Shown here one piece after another: positions 47,280-56,392 of a DNA stretch of 64,000 bases. The stretch lies in NCBI RefSeq assembly GCF_034718895.1, contig NZ_JAYERP010000001.1:930001-994000 (forward strand), read 5' to 3'. The position numbers and the translations under genes are program-made. Position 1 is the first letter of the stretch, and each line of letters starts with the position of its first letter. Under the pieces are notes generated by a model, which worked only from the letters and a program-made list of their open reading frames with translations, did not search any database and was not told the DNA's origin. The stretch is from Paenibacillus phoenicis. Lineage in GTDB: Bacteria; Bacillota; Bacilli; Paenibacillales; Paenibacillaceae.

Positions 47280-48579
47280 ACGTTACATTGATCATCTCAG
47301 ACAGCTTGATCCGATCCGAATCAACGGGAAGGTGACGCAAGTCATTGGGCTGATGGTCGAATCCGAAGGCCCGGATGCCAGTATCGGCGATCTCTGTTAC
47401 ATCTATCCGAGTAAAGCGGCGCAACCTTTGCAGGCTGAAGTCGTCGGATTTCGCGATAACAAGGTATTGTTGATGCCGCTCGGTGAGCTGCAATCGATCG
47501 GACCTGGTTGTGATGTCGTTGGGACCGGCAAACCTTTGACGGTACAGGTTGGATCGGAGCTCCTTGGTAAGGTGCTGGACGGCTTGGGGCAACCGCTGGA
47601 CGGATCGCTGCTTCCTTCACGGATGGGCCACTATTCTACCTATAATAAGCCGATGAATCCGCTGAATCGTCCGCGGGTCTCCGAACCGATTGGCATTGGA
47701 GTACGGGCTATCGATGGTTTGCTGACAATTGGCAAAGGCCAACGGGTAGGGATTTTCGCCGGCTCCGGGGTCGGGAAGAGTACCTTGATGGGGATGATTG
47801 CCCGCAATACCTCAGCAGATGTGAACGTGATTGCGCTCGTTGGGGAGCGGGGACGCGAGGTGCTTGACTTTATTGAGCGGGATCTTGGCCCGGAAGGATT
47901 GGAGCGCTCTGTTGTCGTCGTTGCAACCTCCGATCAGCCGGCTTTAATCCGGATGAAAGGGGCTTTGATCGCCACAACCATTGCGGAGTATTTTCGGGAC
48001 CGCGGGCTCAACGTCATGCTGATGATGGATTCCGTCACCCGTTACGCGATGGCGCTGCGTGAGGTAGGGTTAGCCGTAGGTGAGCCTCCTGCCATGCGCG
48101 GTTACACCCCTTCCGTGTTTGCCGCCTTGCCGAAGCTGATGGAGCGGGCAGGAACGGGACCAACCGGTTCGATTACCGCCTTCTATACCGTGCTCGTTGA
48201 CGGTGACGATATGAATGAACCGATTGCGGACGCCGTACGCGGGATATTGGACGGGCATATCGTTTTGAACCGCGGGATCGCGAACAAAGGTCACTTCCCC
48301 GCGATTGATATCCTAGCCAGCATTAGCCGGGTCATGAAGGATATTGTGTCGGATGAGCAAAATGAGGCGGCCGAAAATCTGAAACGATTGATGGCTGTTT
48401 ATAAGGATTCCGAGGATTTAATTAATATCGGCGCTTATCAACCCGGATCGAACCCGGACATTGATGAAGCAATTGGGGCCATTCAGCAGATATGGAACTT
48501 TACGAAGCAGAAGGTTAATGAGAAGGTCACGCTCGCCGAAGTCCAGGAACGGCTAATTTCCGAATTCGCAAGGAGATGA
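47260..48579 (+). CDS. fliI: Flagellum-specific ATP synthase FliI
   Basis: A 439-residue F1-beta-like ATPase that energises export. Walker A GSGVGKST lies near residues 169-176; VGERGREVLDFIERDLGPEG, LMMDSVTRYAMALREVGLAV, and AGTGPTGSITAFYTVLVDGDD follow. The start ATG lies inside fliH; an adjacent GGAGCGGGGG serves as ribosome site. Confidence 0.97.
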   Translation: MTSLKAERYIDHLRQLDPIRINGKVTQVIGLMVESEGPDASIGDLCYIYPSKAAQPLQAEVVGFRDNKVLLMPLGELQSIGPGCDVVGTGKPLTVQVGSELLGKVLDGLGQPLDGSLLPSRMGHYSTYNKPMNPLNRPRVSEPIGIGVRAIDGLLTIGKGQRVGIFAGSGVGKSTLMGMIARNTSADVNVIALVGERGREVLDFIERDLGPEGLERSVVVVATSDQPALIRMKGALIATTIAEYFRDRGLNVMLMMDSVTRYAMALREVGLAVGEPPAMRGYTPSVFAALPKLMERAGTGPTGSITAFYTVLVDGDDMNEPIADAVRGILDGHIVLNRGIANKGHFPAIDILASISRVMKDIVSDEQNEAAENLKRLMAVYKDSEDLINIGAYQPGSNPDIDEAIGAIQQIWNFTKQKVNEKVTLAEVQERLISEFARR

Positions 48580-48589
48580 AACGTAGAGA

Positions 48590-49033
48590 ATGAAGTTCCG
48601 TTACGTGTATCAGAAAGTAGTTGATTTAAAATCCAACGAAAAAACGCAGGCCGAATGGATGTTATCCGCAGCTATTGGCCAGCTGCAGTCAGAACAACGC
48701 TCGTTGGAGCAGTTGTTGGAGGAGAAAGCCAATACCGCAGCGGTGATCGCCGCCGAAGCGGAGAGTACCGCCTCCATGATCAAACTGCAGGAACTTCAAC
48801 GATACATGGATTTTCTTGATCAGGCGATCGAACGGAAGCTGGCGGATATTCGCGCAGCGGAGGTCAACGTCGAACACAAAAAGACGATTTTGAAGGGGAA
48901 AATGCTGGACGAAAAGGTATGGCTTAAAGCGAAAGAGAAGGCCATGGATAAATTTCGGCACGAAATGCTTCTTCGGGAACAAAACGAACTGGATGAAATG
49001 GCTACGGTCCGGTTCGCCATGAGAGCCCGATAA
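48590..49033 (+). CDS. fliJ: Flagellar export chaperone FliJ
   Basis: A 147-residue coiled-coil protein. FliJ sits between FliI and the gate protein FlhA. The sequence shows heptad-rich helices from VVDLKSNEKTQAEWMLSAA through ERKLADIRAAEVNVEHKKTI and ends in a basic region. Family sequence is weakly conserved, so position after fliI is major evidence. AAGGAGATG precedes the ATG. Confidence 0.9.
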   Translation: MKFRYVYQKVVDLKSNEKTQAEWMLSAAIGQLQSEQRSLEQLLEEKANTAAVIAAEAESTASMIKLQELQRYMDFLDQAIERKLADIRAAEVNVEHKKTILKGKMLDEKVWLKAKEKAMDKFRHEMLLREQNELDEMATVRFAMRAR

Positions 49034-49074
49034 AGTAGCGGGCGCCCATACGGTTGTTCGAAGGAGGGATAGAG

Positions 49075-50013
49075 ATGGCAAAGACGGTGGTGGACGAAGA
49101 ATTGGATGAAGAGACAGGGGGCGGATTTTCGCGTTTTCTGTTCTTTATGACTCCTATTCTTTTTACGGTTGTTCTGCTAGGGGTGTTATTAACCTTATTT
49201 AATATCGACTTTCGCAACACCTTGATCGATTGGGGGAACCGGATTCCTGTGGTGAAGAACCTGGTACCGGATCCGATCACTCCTGAGAGTGAATTAAAGG
49301 AAGCTGCGAAGGAAGAGCAGAAGCAGCGGGAGAGCACCGAAGCTACTGTGAAGGAGCTAAAGGAGCAGTTAGCCAAACAGCAGGCAGAGCTGCAAACCGC
49401 CAACCAGCAAGCAGCCGAGCAGCAGGAGAAGGTGAAGGAACTGCAGGATCAGCTGGCTTCCGTTCAGCAGAAAGAGAGCGAGCAGCGGCAAGCGGCAGAA
49501 TTGGAAGCTTATCAGAAGGAAGTCAAGAAGCTGGCCAATCTGTATGCGGAAATGAGTCCTAGTAAAGCGGCAGCGATTTTCAATAAGTTGACGACGGAAG
49601 AGTCGCTGCAAATGTTAAGCGTAATGAGTAATGAGAGTAAAGTGGCCATTTTGGAGAAGATGGATCCGCAAAAGGCCGCGGATATTTCGATTAAGCTGAA
49701 GGATGTGAAGACATCCGAGGACTTGGCGATCGCCGCGCTGCAATCGAGACTCAAAATGGAGGCAGCAGCGGATACAGCAGCCACCGCGAGTGGAACGGGG
49801 CTGAGCGATACCGAGCTGGGTCAGACCTTCTCCTCGATGGCCGCAGCGGATGCTGCCAAGCTAGTGCTTCAAACATACAAGCTAAGTCCTGAGAAAGGGC
49901 TGAAGATCCTAAAATCGGTAAACGGAACTGCGCGGTCCAAGATTTTGACGGAAATGGCGAAGTCCGACGAGAAGACATCGGTGAAGATCCTGAATCAGCT
50001 GGTAAGTAAGTAA
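49075..50013 (+). CDS. ylxF: MotE/YlxF family flagellar protein with MgtE-like intracellular domain
   Basis: A 312-residue protein: short cytoplasmic tail, one membrane helix (about 23-42, FFMTPILFTVVLLGVLLTLF), a long coiled coil (about 75-150) and an MgtE-N-like helical domain with LYAEMSPSKAAAIFNKLTTE, MLSVMSNESKVAILEKMDPQ and KAADISIKLKD. It is encoded between fliJ and fliK, as in Bacillus; homologues are proposed to help stator or export assembly. The start at 49075 follows GAAGGAGGG. Confidence 0.85.
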   Translation: MAKTVVDEELDEETGGGFSRFLFFMTPILFTVVLLGVLLTLFNIDFRNTLIDWGNRIPVVKNLVPDPITPESELKEAAKEEQKQRESTEATVKELKEQLAKQQAELQTANQQAAEQQEKVKELQDQLASVQQKESEQRQAAELEAYQKEVKKLANLYAEMSPSKAAAIFNKLTTEESLQMLSVMSNESKVAILEKMDPQKAADISIKLKDVKTSEDLAIAALQSRLKMEAAADTAATASGTGLSDTELGQTFSSMAAADAAKLVLQTYKLSPEKGLKILKSVNGTARSKILTEMAKSDEKTSVKILNQLVSK

Positions 50014-50054
50014 TAAAGGAAGGAATTTAGCTTTGAAAGGAGGTGAGAAACAAG

Positions 50055-51482
50055 ATGAATTCATCCATGTCGCAAGTGAATGTAAGCAAAGCCGGGACGG
50101 TGAACTCGTTGTGGTACGGATCTGCCGGCAAGGCGGAAGCGGGGCAAACTGCTGCTTTGTCTTTTGATCAGAAGCTCCTCGCCATGCTGCTCGGCAATGC
50201 CCAGCCGCAGGAAGGACAAGCCTCTGCTCAGATGCTCTCGCTAACCGGATTGCAGAACAGTACGGAGGCTGCGCCATCCGAAGCAACGGACAATACGCTT
50301 GTTGCTACAATCGAAGGATTGTTGAAGCAATTGCCGAAATTGGACGACGCGCTTCAAGCGGATCCTGCGTTGCTTACGGTATTGCAAGGCTGGCTGCAAA
50401 GTGTCCAAACCCTATTGCAACAGACAGGTGTGTCTGAAAATGCGGGTTTAGGGGCGGAGGGAGACAACGCTCTACCTGTGCTGGCCCAGCAACCGGAGAC
50501 GATGCGGTTTGCGGTTCAGGACACACTGGTCCAACTGTTAGCAGCTGCGGAGTCGAACGGTGGTGCCGCTAAGCTGACCGCAAGTGCACAGGGACAAGCC
50601 GGTGCTATGCTGGATTCCCTGCAACAAGTGCTGGATGCGATCTCGGATTCGGCGGAGACGAAGCTTAATGGCGGAAAAGGGACGGAAACCACAGGATTGC
50701 AACCTCGTACCTATACGACAGACCCAGGTGCAGCAGCTAACCAACAGGGCCGCTCAGGTCAAAACGGTGACATGCTAAACCGTGGAGATACCCGTGCTGT
50801 ACAATCGAGCTCGCAGCCTAGCAACAACACGGCGGCATTCCGCGTTAATGATTCGGCATTCGAAGCCGATTCGACAGTTGACGGGGTAACCGCGGAGACT
50901 AACGTTCATGAGGATCCCGTTCAAACCGGTCAGATCGTGACCGCAGGACAACTGGCACTCCGGGACAGCGGAATCAAGTCCGTGAAGCATGTTGCCAAAC
51001 CGGTTCCAGTAGAAAATTTCGCGAAAGAAATGAGCGGTTTCCTGGTGAATAAGCTGGAGATCGTGAATCTGAAAGGCGTGTCCGAGGCGAGAATTTCGCT
51101 TTATCCGGAGCATTTGGGACAGGTTGACGTACGCATTACGATGCAAAACGGACAGTTAACTGCCCAATTTATGACGGAACATGCTTTTGCCAAAGAATCG
51201 CTGGAACAACAAATGGCACAGCTCAGATCGGCGTTGCAGTCTCAAGGTCTTCAGGTTAACAAACTGGAGGTCACGCAAAATACGTCATTGTCCTCCCATA
51301 TGTACCATGATGGCCGGCAATCCGGCGGAGGCACAGGACAACAACAAAGCGAAAAACGTCGTCCAATAACAGAGGACGAAACGCTGGCCATCCATGACTT
51401 GAACGAAGAATGGAACGAATGGGTTGCTGAAGTCAGAGCCAAAGAGCAAAGCTACGGCAGTTCCTTTGTCGCCCGGGCTTAA
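50055..51482 (+). CDS. fliK: Flagellar hook-length control protein FliK
   Basis: A 475-residue export ruler. The N-terminal and central parts are long, glutamine/serine-rich and poorly conserved, as expected for a length ruler. The C-terminal switch domain has VSEARISLYPEHLGQVDVRI, TMQNGQLTAQFMTEHAFAKE and LQSQGLQVNKLEV. AAAGGAGGTGA lies before the ATG at 50055; a GTG inside that site is rejected. It is distinct from the FliK-like gene at 28.1-30.2 kb. Confidence 0.92.
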   Translation: MNSSMSQVNVSKAGTVNSLWYGSAGKAEAGQTAALSFDQKLLAMLLGNAQPQEGQASAQMLSLTGLQNSTEAAPSEATDNTLVATIEGLLKQLPKLDDALQADPALLTVLQGWLQSVQTLLQQTGVSENAGLGAEGDNALPVLAQQPETMRFAVQDTLVQLLAAAESNGGAAKLTASAQGQAGAMLDSLQQVLDAISDSAETKLNGGKGTETTGLQPRTYTTDPGAAANQQGRSGQNGDMLNRGDTRAVQSSSQPSNNTAAFRVNDSAFEADSTVDGVTAETNVHEDPVQTGQIVTAGQLALRDSGIKSVKHVAKPVPVENFAKEMSGFLVNKLEIVNLKGVSEARISLYPEHLGQVDVRITMQNGQLTAQFMTEHAFAKESLEQQMAQLRSALQSQGLQVNKLEVTQNTSLSSHMYHDGRQSGGGTGQQQSEKRRPITEDETLAIHDLNEEWNEWVAEVRAKEQSYGSSFVARA

Positions 51483-51514
51483 TTCGCCTTAATTCGCAGA
51501 AAGGAGGTACCTCC

Positions 51515-52018
51515 GTGGCTGATACGTATTTTTCTTCGGTGTCGTGGCCGAATTATTCACAGAGTAACGTTCAAAAGGCCAGCACGAAAAGCAATGAGCT
51601 GGGCAAAGATGCTTTCCTTAAACTCATGATCGCCCAGATGCAAAATCAGGATCCTTTATCCCCGATGGACAATACGCAGATGGTTGCACAAATGGCCCAG
51701 TTTACGTCCGTCGAGCAGCTGACCAACATCTCTGAGCAGATTTCCGCTTTAGGGGAGTCCTTGGGCAATGATTCCGGACTGATCGGAAAACAAGTGACTT
51801 GGGTGAGTCAGACCAAAACAGGTAATTATGACGTTGCCACAGGCCAAGCTGAGGTCATTGTTGAGAGAGAAAGCGGCATCGTGGATTCCATCATCGTTCG
51901 CAGCGGTGTCCACTACGTGAAGGTAGGGGATAAGGAAATTAAAATCTCCGATATTGAGCAAGTAGGCGTACCTGCTGAAGCGTCTGACGGCGCCAGCCAA
52001 GGAGCGGATCCGTCATGA
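51515..52018 (+). CDS. flgD: Flagellar hook capping protein FlgD
   Basis: A 167-residue scaffold for hook assembly. The conserved core is GKDAFLKLMIAQMQNQDPLS, PMDNTQMVAQMAQFTSVEQL and NISEQISAL. It is shorter than enteric FlgD (about 230), as usual in Firmicutes. A GTG start follows AAAGGAGG. It overlaps the next gene by four bases. Confidence 0.94.
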   Translation: MADTYFSSVSWPNYSQSNVQKASTKSNELGKDAFLKLMIAQMQNQDPLSPMDNTQMVAQMAQFTSVEQLTNISEQISALGESLGNDSGLIGKQVTWVSQTKTGNYDVATGQAEVIVERESGIVDSIIVRSGVHYVKVGDKEIKISDIEQVGVPAEASDGASQGADPS

Positions 52019-52395
52019 ACGAGCCGATCCGAGTAGGCCAGCTGTATGCGGGCAGAATCGGGCCTAATGCACTAACGGCAACTAAAAGCACGCCGCAGAA
52101 CGCTGTAGGGTCTAACTTTAAGGAGATGCTAGAGGATCGACTGGTCCATTTCAGCAATCATGCGGTGAAACGGTTGGAGCAGCGCGGAATCGAGCTGAAG
52201 CCGGAGCAGTTAAACAAGATTGAATCGGCGATTGACAGCGCCGCTGCTAAAGGAGCGAAGGATTCCCTCATTTTGTTGAAAGATATGGCCCTGATCGTGA
52301 ACGTCCACAATCGGACCGTCGTGACCGCGATGGACGGAAGCAGCATGAAGGATAACGTATTTACTCAAATCGACAGCGCCGTCATCATTTCTTAA
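52015..52395 (+). CDS. TIGR02530-type flagellar operon protein of unknown function
   Basis: A 126-residue protein of the uncharacterised family found between flgD and the hook gene in many Firmicutes. The conserved region is FSNHAVKRLEQRGIELKPEQ, LNKIESAIDSAAAKGAKDSL and VHNRTVVTAMDG. No signal peptide or membrane helix is visible. Start and flgD stop overlap as ATGA, so translation is coupled. A role in hook assembly is suggested only by position. Confidence 0.82.
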   Translation: MNEPIRVGQLYAGRIGPNALTATKSTPQNAVGSNFKEMLEDRLVHFSNHAVKRLEQRGIELKPEQLNKIESAIDSAAAKGAKDSLILLKDMALIVNVHNRTVVTAMDGSSMKDNVFTQIDSAVIIS

Positions 52396-52486
52396 ATTGG
52401 CTGGACCGGTTACGGGAGCCAATCGGCTGCGGATCGACTGAAGCGGCCGAAGCACGCAATTTAATCACTGGAAGGGATGAGAGCAA

Positions 52487-53311
52487 ATGTTAAGATCAAT
52501 GTATTCTGGCGTATCCGGAATGCGTGGTTTCCAAACCAAGCTGGACGTCATCGGCAATAATATTGCAAACGTCAATACGGTAGGCTTTAAATCCAGCCGC
52601 GTTATGTTTAAGGATATCATGAGCCAGACGGTCTCCGGGGTTACGGCTCCTGTTGAAGGTGAATCTGGCGGCGTGAACGCCAAGCAAATCGGACTTGGGG
52701 TTTCCGTTGGCTCCATCGATACATTACATACCGGCGGCAGTGCAATGACAACCAACAATCCGCTCGATCTGCGGATCGACGGGGACGGATTTTTCCTTGT
52801 GAAGCTGACTCCGGATCAAGAGGTTCCTTTCCTGACCCGTGCGGGAGACTTTCATCTGGATGCTGCGGGCCAACTGGTTACTTCGGACGGTTTGCTCGTG
52901 TGCAACAGCGACGGGGATGTCATTGAACCGATCGACTTTGACGCGGTCACTGCCTTCACGATCGCTTCCGATGGAACGATGATGCTGAAAAATGCCGACG
53001 GCGGAACGGACCCTGGTGAGGTTATCGGGGTAGCTCGGGTCACCAACCCAGAGGGGCTGGAGAAGATTGGCGGTAACCTTTATCGGGTCACTCTGAATGC
53101 CATCGCAGACGGAGAATTGACGTATACGAACCCGAATAACGCAGAAGAGGGGACGGGTGCTCTGATCGTCGGCCAATTGGAAATGTCCAACGTCGATCTG
53201 ACGGGCGAGTTTACCGAAATGATCGTAGCGCAGCGGGGGTTCCAAGCGAATTCGCGGATCATCACGACCTCCGATGAAGTGCTTCAGGAAGTTGTTAATC
53301 TGAAACGTTAA
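52487..53311 (+). CDS. flgE: Flagellar hook protein FlgE (short Gram-positive type)
   Basis: A 274-residue hook/rod family protein. It begins MLRSMYSGVSGMRGFQTKLD and continues with VIGNNIANVNTVGFKSSRVM; the C-terminus is GQLEMSNVDLTGEFTEMIVA, then QRGFQANSRIITTSDEVL. Position between flgD and flbD marks it as the hook protein, as in Bacillus, rather than the distal rod protein FlgG, which it also resembles. AAGGGATGAG precedes the ATG. A stable hairpin follows. Confidence 0.88.
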   Translation: MLRSMYSGVSGMRGFQTKLDVIGNNIANVNTVGFKSSRVMFKDIMSQTVSGVTAPVEGESGGVNAKQIGLGVSVGSIDTLHTGGSAMTTNNPLDLRIDGDGFFLVKLTPDQEVPFLTRAGDFHLDAAGQLVTSDGLLVCNSDGDVIEPIDFDAVTAFTIASDGTMMLKNADGGTDPGEVIGVARVTNPEGLEKIGGNLYRVTLNAIADGELTYTNPNNAEEGTGALIVGQLEMSNVDLTGEFTEMIVAQRGFQANSRIITTSDEVLQEVVNLKR

Positions 53312-53322
53312 GCGAAGGGGTA

Positions 53323-53353
53323 GCCGGGGAAGGGGAAACCGCCGTTCCCCGGC
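53323..53353 (+). other. Stable intercistronic hairpin between flgE and flbD
   Basis: GCCGGGGAA pairs perfectly with TTCCCCGGC around a 13-base loop. There is no T-run, so it is not a normal terminator. It may protect the 3' end of the hook mRNA or lower expression of downstream genes. Confidence 0.6.
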
Positions 53354-53391
53354 GGATATCCCCGCTTCCTTGATCGCTTAGGAGGGAAATC

Positions 53392-53616
53392 ATGATTTCA
53401 GTAACACGCCTAAACGGTTCTCAGATGTGGCTGAATGCCATCATGATCGAGACTGTGGAAGAAACACCGGATACATACGTCACCCTGGTCACAGGGAAGC
53501 GGATTATCGTGCTGGAGAAGGCGGCCGATGTGATCCAGATGATACGAGACTATTATCGGGAGATCGGCATCCACGCAGCAACTATTAAAGTGCAACAAAC
53601 GGAGGAATGGTCATGA
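53392..53616 (+). CDS. flbD: FlbD/SwrD family flagellar protein
   Basis: A 74-residue protein of the FlbD/YlzI family. Conserved stretches are ISVTRLNGSQMWLNAIMIET and TYVTLVTGKRIIVLEKAADV. In B. subtilis the homologue SwrD increases motor torque. GGAGGG precedes the ATG; it overlaps fliL by four bases from the fliL start chosen here. Confidence 0.92.
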   Translation: MISVTRLNGSQMWLNAIMIETVEETPDTYVTLVTGKRIIVLEKAADVIQMIRDYYREIGIHAATIKVQQTEEWS

Positions 53617-54086
53617 AAAGAATGCTGCCATGGTTAATTACGATTTTGCTTGCCATCACATTAATCGTATTGGCCGCCTTCCTACTGGTGAATCAAATGA
53701 ACAAACCTGAACCAGGTACCGAAGTGAATGCTGCTGTTGACAGCGTAGCTGCACCGAAGAAATTGTCGGCCGACGAACTCGTCCAGGTGACATCTACGAT
53801 CGACGACATCAAGACGAATTTATCCGATCCGGATTATGTGGTGGTCATCGATTTTGCGTTCCAATTGGATAGCGCAGCATCTAAGGAAACCTTCGACAAA
53901 ATCAAGGATTACAAAATCAAGCCGATTATTATCAAAACGTTGGCGGATACCAAGCCGGAGGAATTGACGGGTGCATTGGGAAAAGACAATCTGAGTTCCA
54001 AATTGCTCAACCTGATCAACAAATCGCTGCCGGAAGGGAAATTGATTCAGATCGATATTACTGACTTCATCATGTCGACGATCTAA
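53613..54086 (+). CDS. fliL: Flagellar basal body-associated protein FliL
   Basis: A 157-residue single-pass protein that surrounds the stator. One membrane helix (about 4-27, MLPWLITILLAITLIVLAAF) is followed by an extracytoplasmic domain with LSDPDYVVVIDFAFQLDSAA and a C-terminus with KSLPEGKLIQIDITDFIM. The ATG at 53613 is six bases after GGAGGA; an ATG two codons upstream is too close. Confidence 0.93.
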   Translation: MKRMLPWLITILLAITLIVLAAFLLVNQMNKPEPGTEVNAAVDSVAAPKKLSADELVQVTSTIDDIKTNLSDPDYVVVIDFAFQLDSAASKETFDKIKDYKIKPIIIKTLADTKPEELTGALGKDNLSSKLLNLINKSLPEGKLIQIDITDFIMSTI

Positions 54087-54129
54087 CGAATATCGAACGA
54101 ATAGGGATTTTTCTAAGGGGGTGAGATGG

Positions 54130-55131
54130 TTGGTTGATGTGTTGTCGCAGAACGAAATCGATGCGTTGCTTGCTGCGTTATCATCGGGTGAAATGGACGC
54201 CGAGGAACTGAAAAAGGAAGAGACGCAGAAGAAGATTCGTTCCTATGATTTCAAAAGAGCGGTTAGATTTTCCAAAGATCATATTCGAAGCTTGACTCGA
54301 ATTCACGAGAACTTTGCCCGTTATCTCACTACCTATTTTTCGGCTCAACTACGCACGTTCGTGCAAATTAACGTCGTTCAGGTCGAGCAGCTTCCTTATG
54401 ACGAGTTTATCCGCTCCATTCCGAAAATGACGATTTTGAACATTTTTGAAGCGGAGCCGCTGGAAGGAAGAATGGTGCTGGAGGTGCATCCCAACGTCGC
54501 TTTTGCCATGCTGGACCGGCTGTTAGGCGGTCTGGGAACGGCACCTTCGAAAGTCGGAACGCTAACGGAGATCGAGACAATTATTATGGAACGGATTTTT
54601 AGCCGGGCCTTTGAAAGCTTGCAAGAAGCTTGGAAAACCGTCGTGGATATCAATCCGCGGATGGAGGCGCTGGAAACAAATCCTCAATTTATGCAAATCG
54701 TATCGCCGAACGAGACGATTGCACTGATCTCGCTAAGCACGAAAATCGGGGATACCTCCGGGATGATCAACCTTTGTATACCACATGTGGTTATCGAACC
54801 GATCATGCCGAAGCTTTCGGTTCACCATTGGTTTGTCTCTCAGAAGAAATCGCGTGTTCCCGAAGAAGTCGAGGCGTTGCGAAACCGGGTGAACAAAGCC
54901 AAGTTGCCGATCATCGCGGAGCTGGGCGAATCGCAGATTACGGTCCGTGAATTCCTGAGCTTGTCCGTCGGTGACGTTATCTCATTAAATAAACCCGTTC
55001 AGGAAGGACTGCAAATCCGGGTTGGCGATCGATTGAAATATATCGGCAGCCCCGGTACGGTGAAGGACCGGCTTGCGGTCCAAATCGATGAAATTGTCAG
55101 CGAAGGAGCTGAGGAACTTGACGAGCAATGA
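54130..55131 (+). CDS. fliM: Flagellar motor switch protein FliM
   Basis: A 333-residue C-ring protein. The N-terminal CheY-P-binding peptide VLSQNEIDALLAALSSGEMD comes first, then the CheC-like middle domain (DFKRAVRFSKDHIRSLTRIH) and the C-terminal SpoA domain (about 260-330, with ESQITVREFLSLSVGDVISL). The TTG at 54130 lies seven bases after GGGGGTG; a GTG three codons earlier overlaps that site. It overlaps fliY by 14 bases. Confidence 0.95.
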   Translation: MVDVLSQNEIDALLAALSSGEMDAEELKKEETQKKIRSYDFKRAVRFSKDHIRSLTRIHENFARYLTTYFSAQLRTFVQINVVQVEQLPYDEFIRSIPKMTILNIFEAEPLEGRMVLEVHPNVAFAMLDRLLGGLGTAPSKVGTLTEIETIIMERIFSRAFESLQEAWKTVVDINPRMEALETNPQFMQIVSPNETIALISLSTKIGDTSGMINLCIPHVVIEPIMPKLSVHHWFVSQKKSRVPEEVEALRNRVNKAKLPIIAELGESQITVREFLSLSVGDVISLNKPVQEGLQIRVGDRLKYIGSPGTVKDRLAVQIDEIVSEGAEELDEQ

Positions 55132-56365
55132 TTACTTGTCTCAGGAAGAGATAGACGCATTATTAAAACAAGCCAATCAGGAGACGACCCAAGAGCTGTC
55201 GGTAAACGACGTACTGACTCCGCTAGAGCAGGACGCCTTGGGTGAAATCGGGAACATTACGTTTGGTAGTGCAGCTACGGCGCTCTCCACGCTGTTAAAC
55301 AAAAAAGTGGATATCACGACGCCGAAGGTTTCCGTCATCACTCGTTCCCAGTTTGAAGCCGAGTTTCCGAAGCCGCATGTCGCGATTCACGTCCAGTACG
55401 TGGATGGCTTTGAAGGCATGAACTCTTTGGTTATCAAGACGAGAGATGCCCAAGTGATTGCGGATCTGATGCTGGGCGGGGAAGGGGATCCAGCAGAGGA
55501 AGAGTTAAACGAGATTCATATTAGTGCCGTGCAAGAAGCGATGAACCAAATGATGGGGTCATCGGCGACATCGATGTCCACGATCTTCAATCGGTTCGTT
55601 AATATCTCGCCGCCCGGTGTCGATATCCTGAACATGTCCAACGGGAATGGCTTGAGCAGCTTGCCGGAATCTGATCCGCTTATCAAGATCTCATTCCGTT
55701 TGACCATCGGGGATTTGATCGATTCGACCATCATGCAGCTGCTCACCGTTAAATTCGCGAAAGAGATGGTGGACAGCCTGATCAGCGGATCGACGGCAGA
55801 AACGAATGCCGGCGCGAAGGAAAGCGCGGCGGCGGCCGCACCGCCTGCGCCAACGCCAACGCCTGCACCATCGCCTGCGCATCAAGCCCCAACGTATCAG
55901 CAGCCTTCTGCGCCTTCCCAACCGATGCAGCAGCCGCCGATGCAAGAGGGTTATGGTTACGGGCAGCAAGCTCCATACGGGTATCCGCCTCAAGGACAGC
56001 CGTACGGCGAACCGCATCATTATGGACAGGCACCTGGGCGTAATTTGAATGTACAACCTGTACAGTTTGCAAATTTGGGGAACCCAGCTTTTAACCAGGT
56101 TGACGAAAATAATTTAAACTTACTGATGGACATACCCCTTAAAGTCACCGTAGAATTAGGTAGGACCCAACGGCAAATTAAAGATATCCTGGAATTGTCT
56201 CAAGGTTCTATCATCGAACTGGACAAGCTTGCTGGTGAACCGGTGGATATTCTGGTGAACAACAAACTGATTGCTAAGGGCGAGGTTGTCGTCATCGATG
56301 AGAACTTCGGCGTACGCGTCACGGATATCGTAAGCCAGTGGGACCGCATTCAAAAATTACAATAG
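55118..56365 (+). CDS. fliY: Flagellar motor switch phosphatase FliY
   Basis: A 415-residue C-ring protein and CheY-P phosphatase. It repeats the N-terminal peptide YLSQEEIDALLKQA. Two CheC-type phosphatase sites follow (EIGNITFGSAATAL and EAMNQMMGSSATSM). A proline/glutamine linker (about 245-310) with a YGYG motif joins to the SpoA/FliN domain (DIPLKVTVELGRTQRQIKDI onward). It is somewhat longer than the Bacillus protein because of the linker. A TTG start lies nine bases after AAGGAG. Confidence 0.93.
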   Translation: MTSNDYLSQEEIDALLKQANQETTQELSVNDVLTPLEQDALGEIGNITFGSAATALSTLLNKKVDITTPKVSVITRSQFEAEFPKPHVAIHVQYVDGFEGMNSLVIKTRDAQVIADLMLGGEGDPAEEELNEIHISAVQEAMNQMMGSSATSMSTIFNRFVNISPPGVDILNMSNGNGLSSLPESDPLIKISFRLTIGDLIDSTIMQLLTVKFAKEMVDSLISGSTAETNAGAKESAAAAAPPAPTPTPAPSPAHQAPTYQQPSAPSQPMQQPPMQEGYGYGQQAPYGYPPQGQPYGEPHHYGQAPGRNLNVQPVQFANLGNPAFNQVDENNLNLLMDIPLKVTVELGRTQRQIKDILELSQGSIIELDKLAGEPVDILVNNKLIAKGEVVVIDENFGVRVTDIVSQWDRIQKLQ

Positions 56366-56392
56366 TAGAAGTTTAGGGAGGATTTTAGATCA

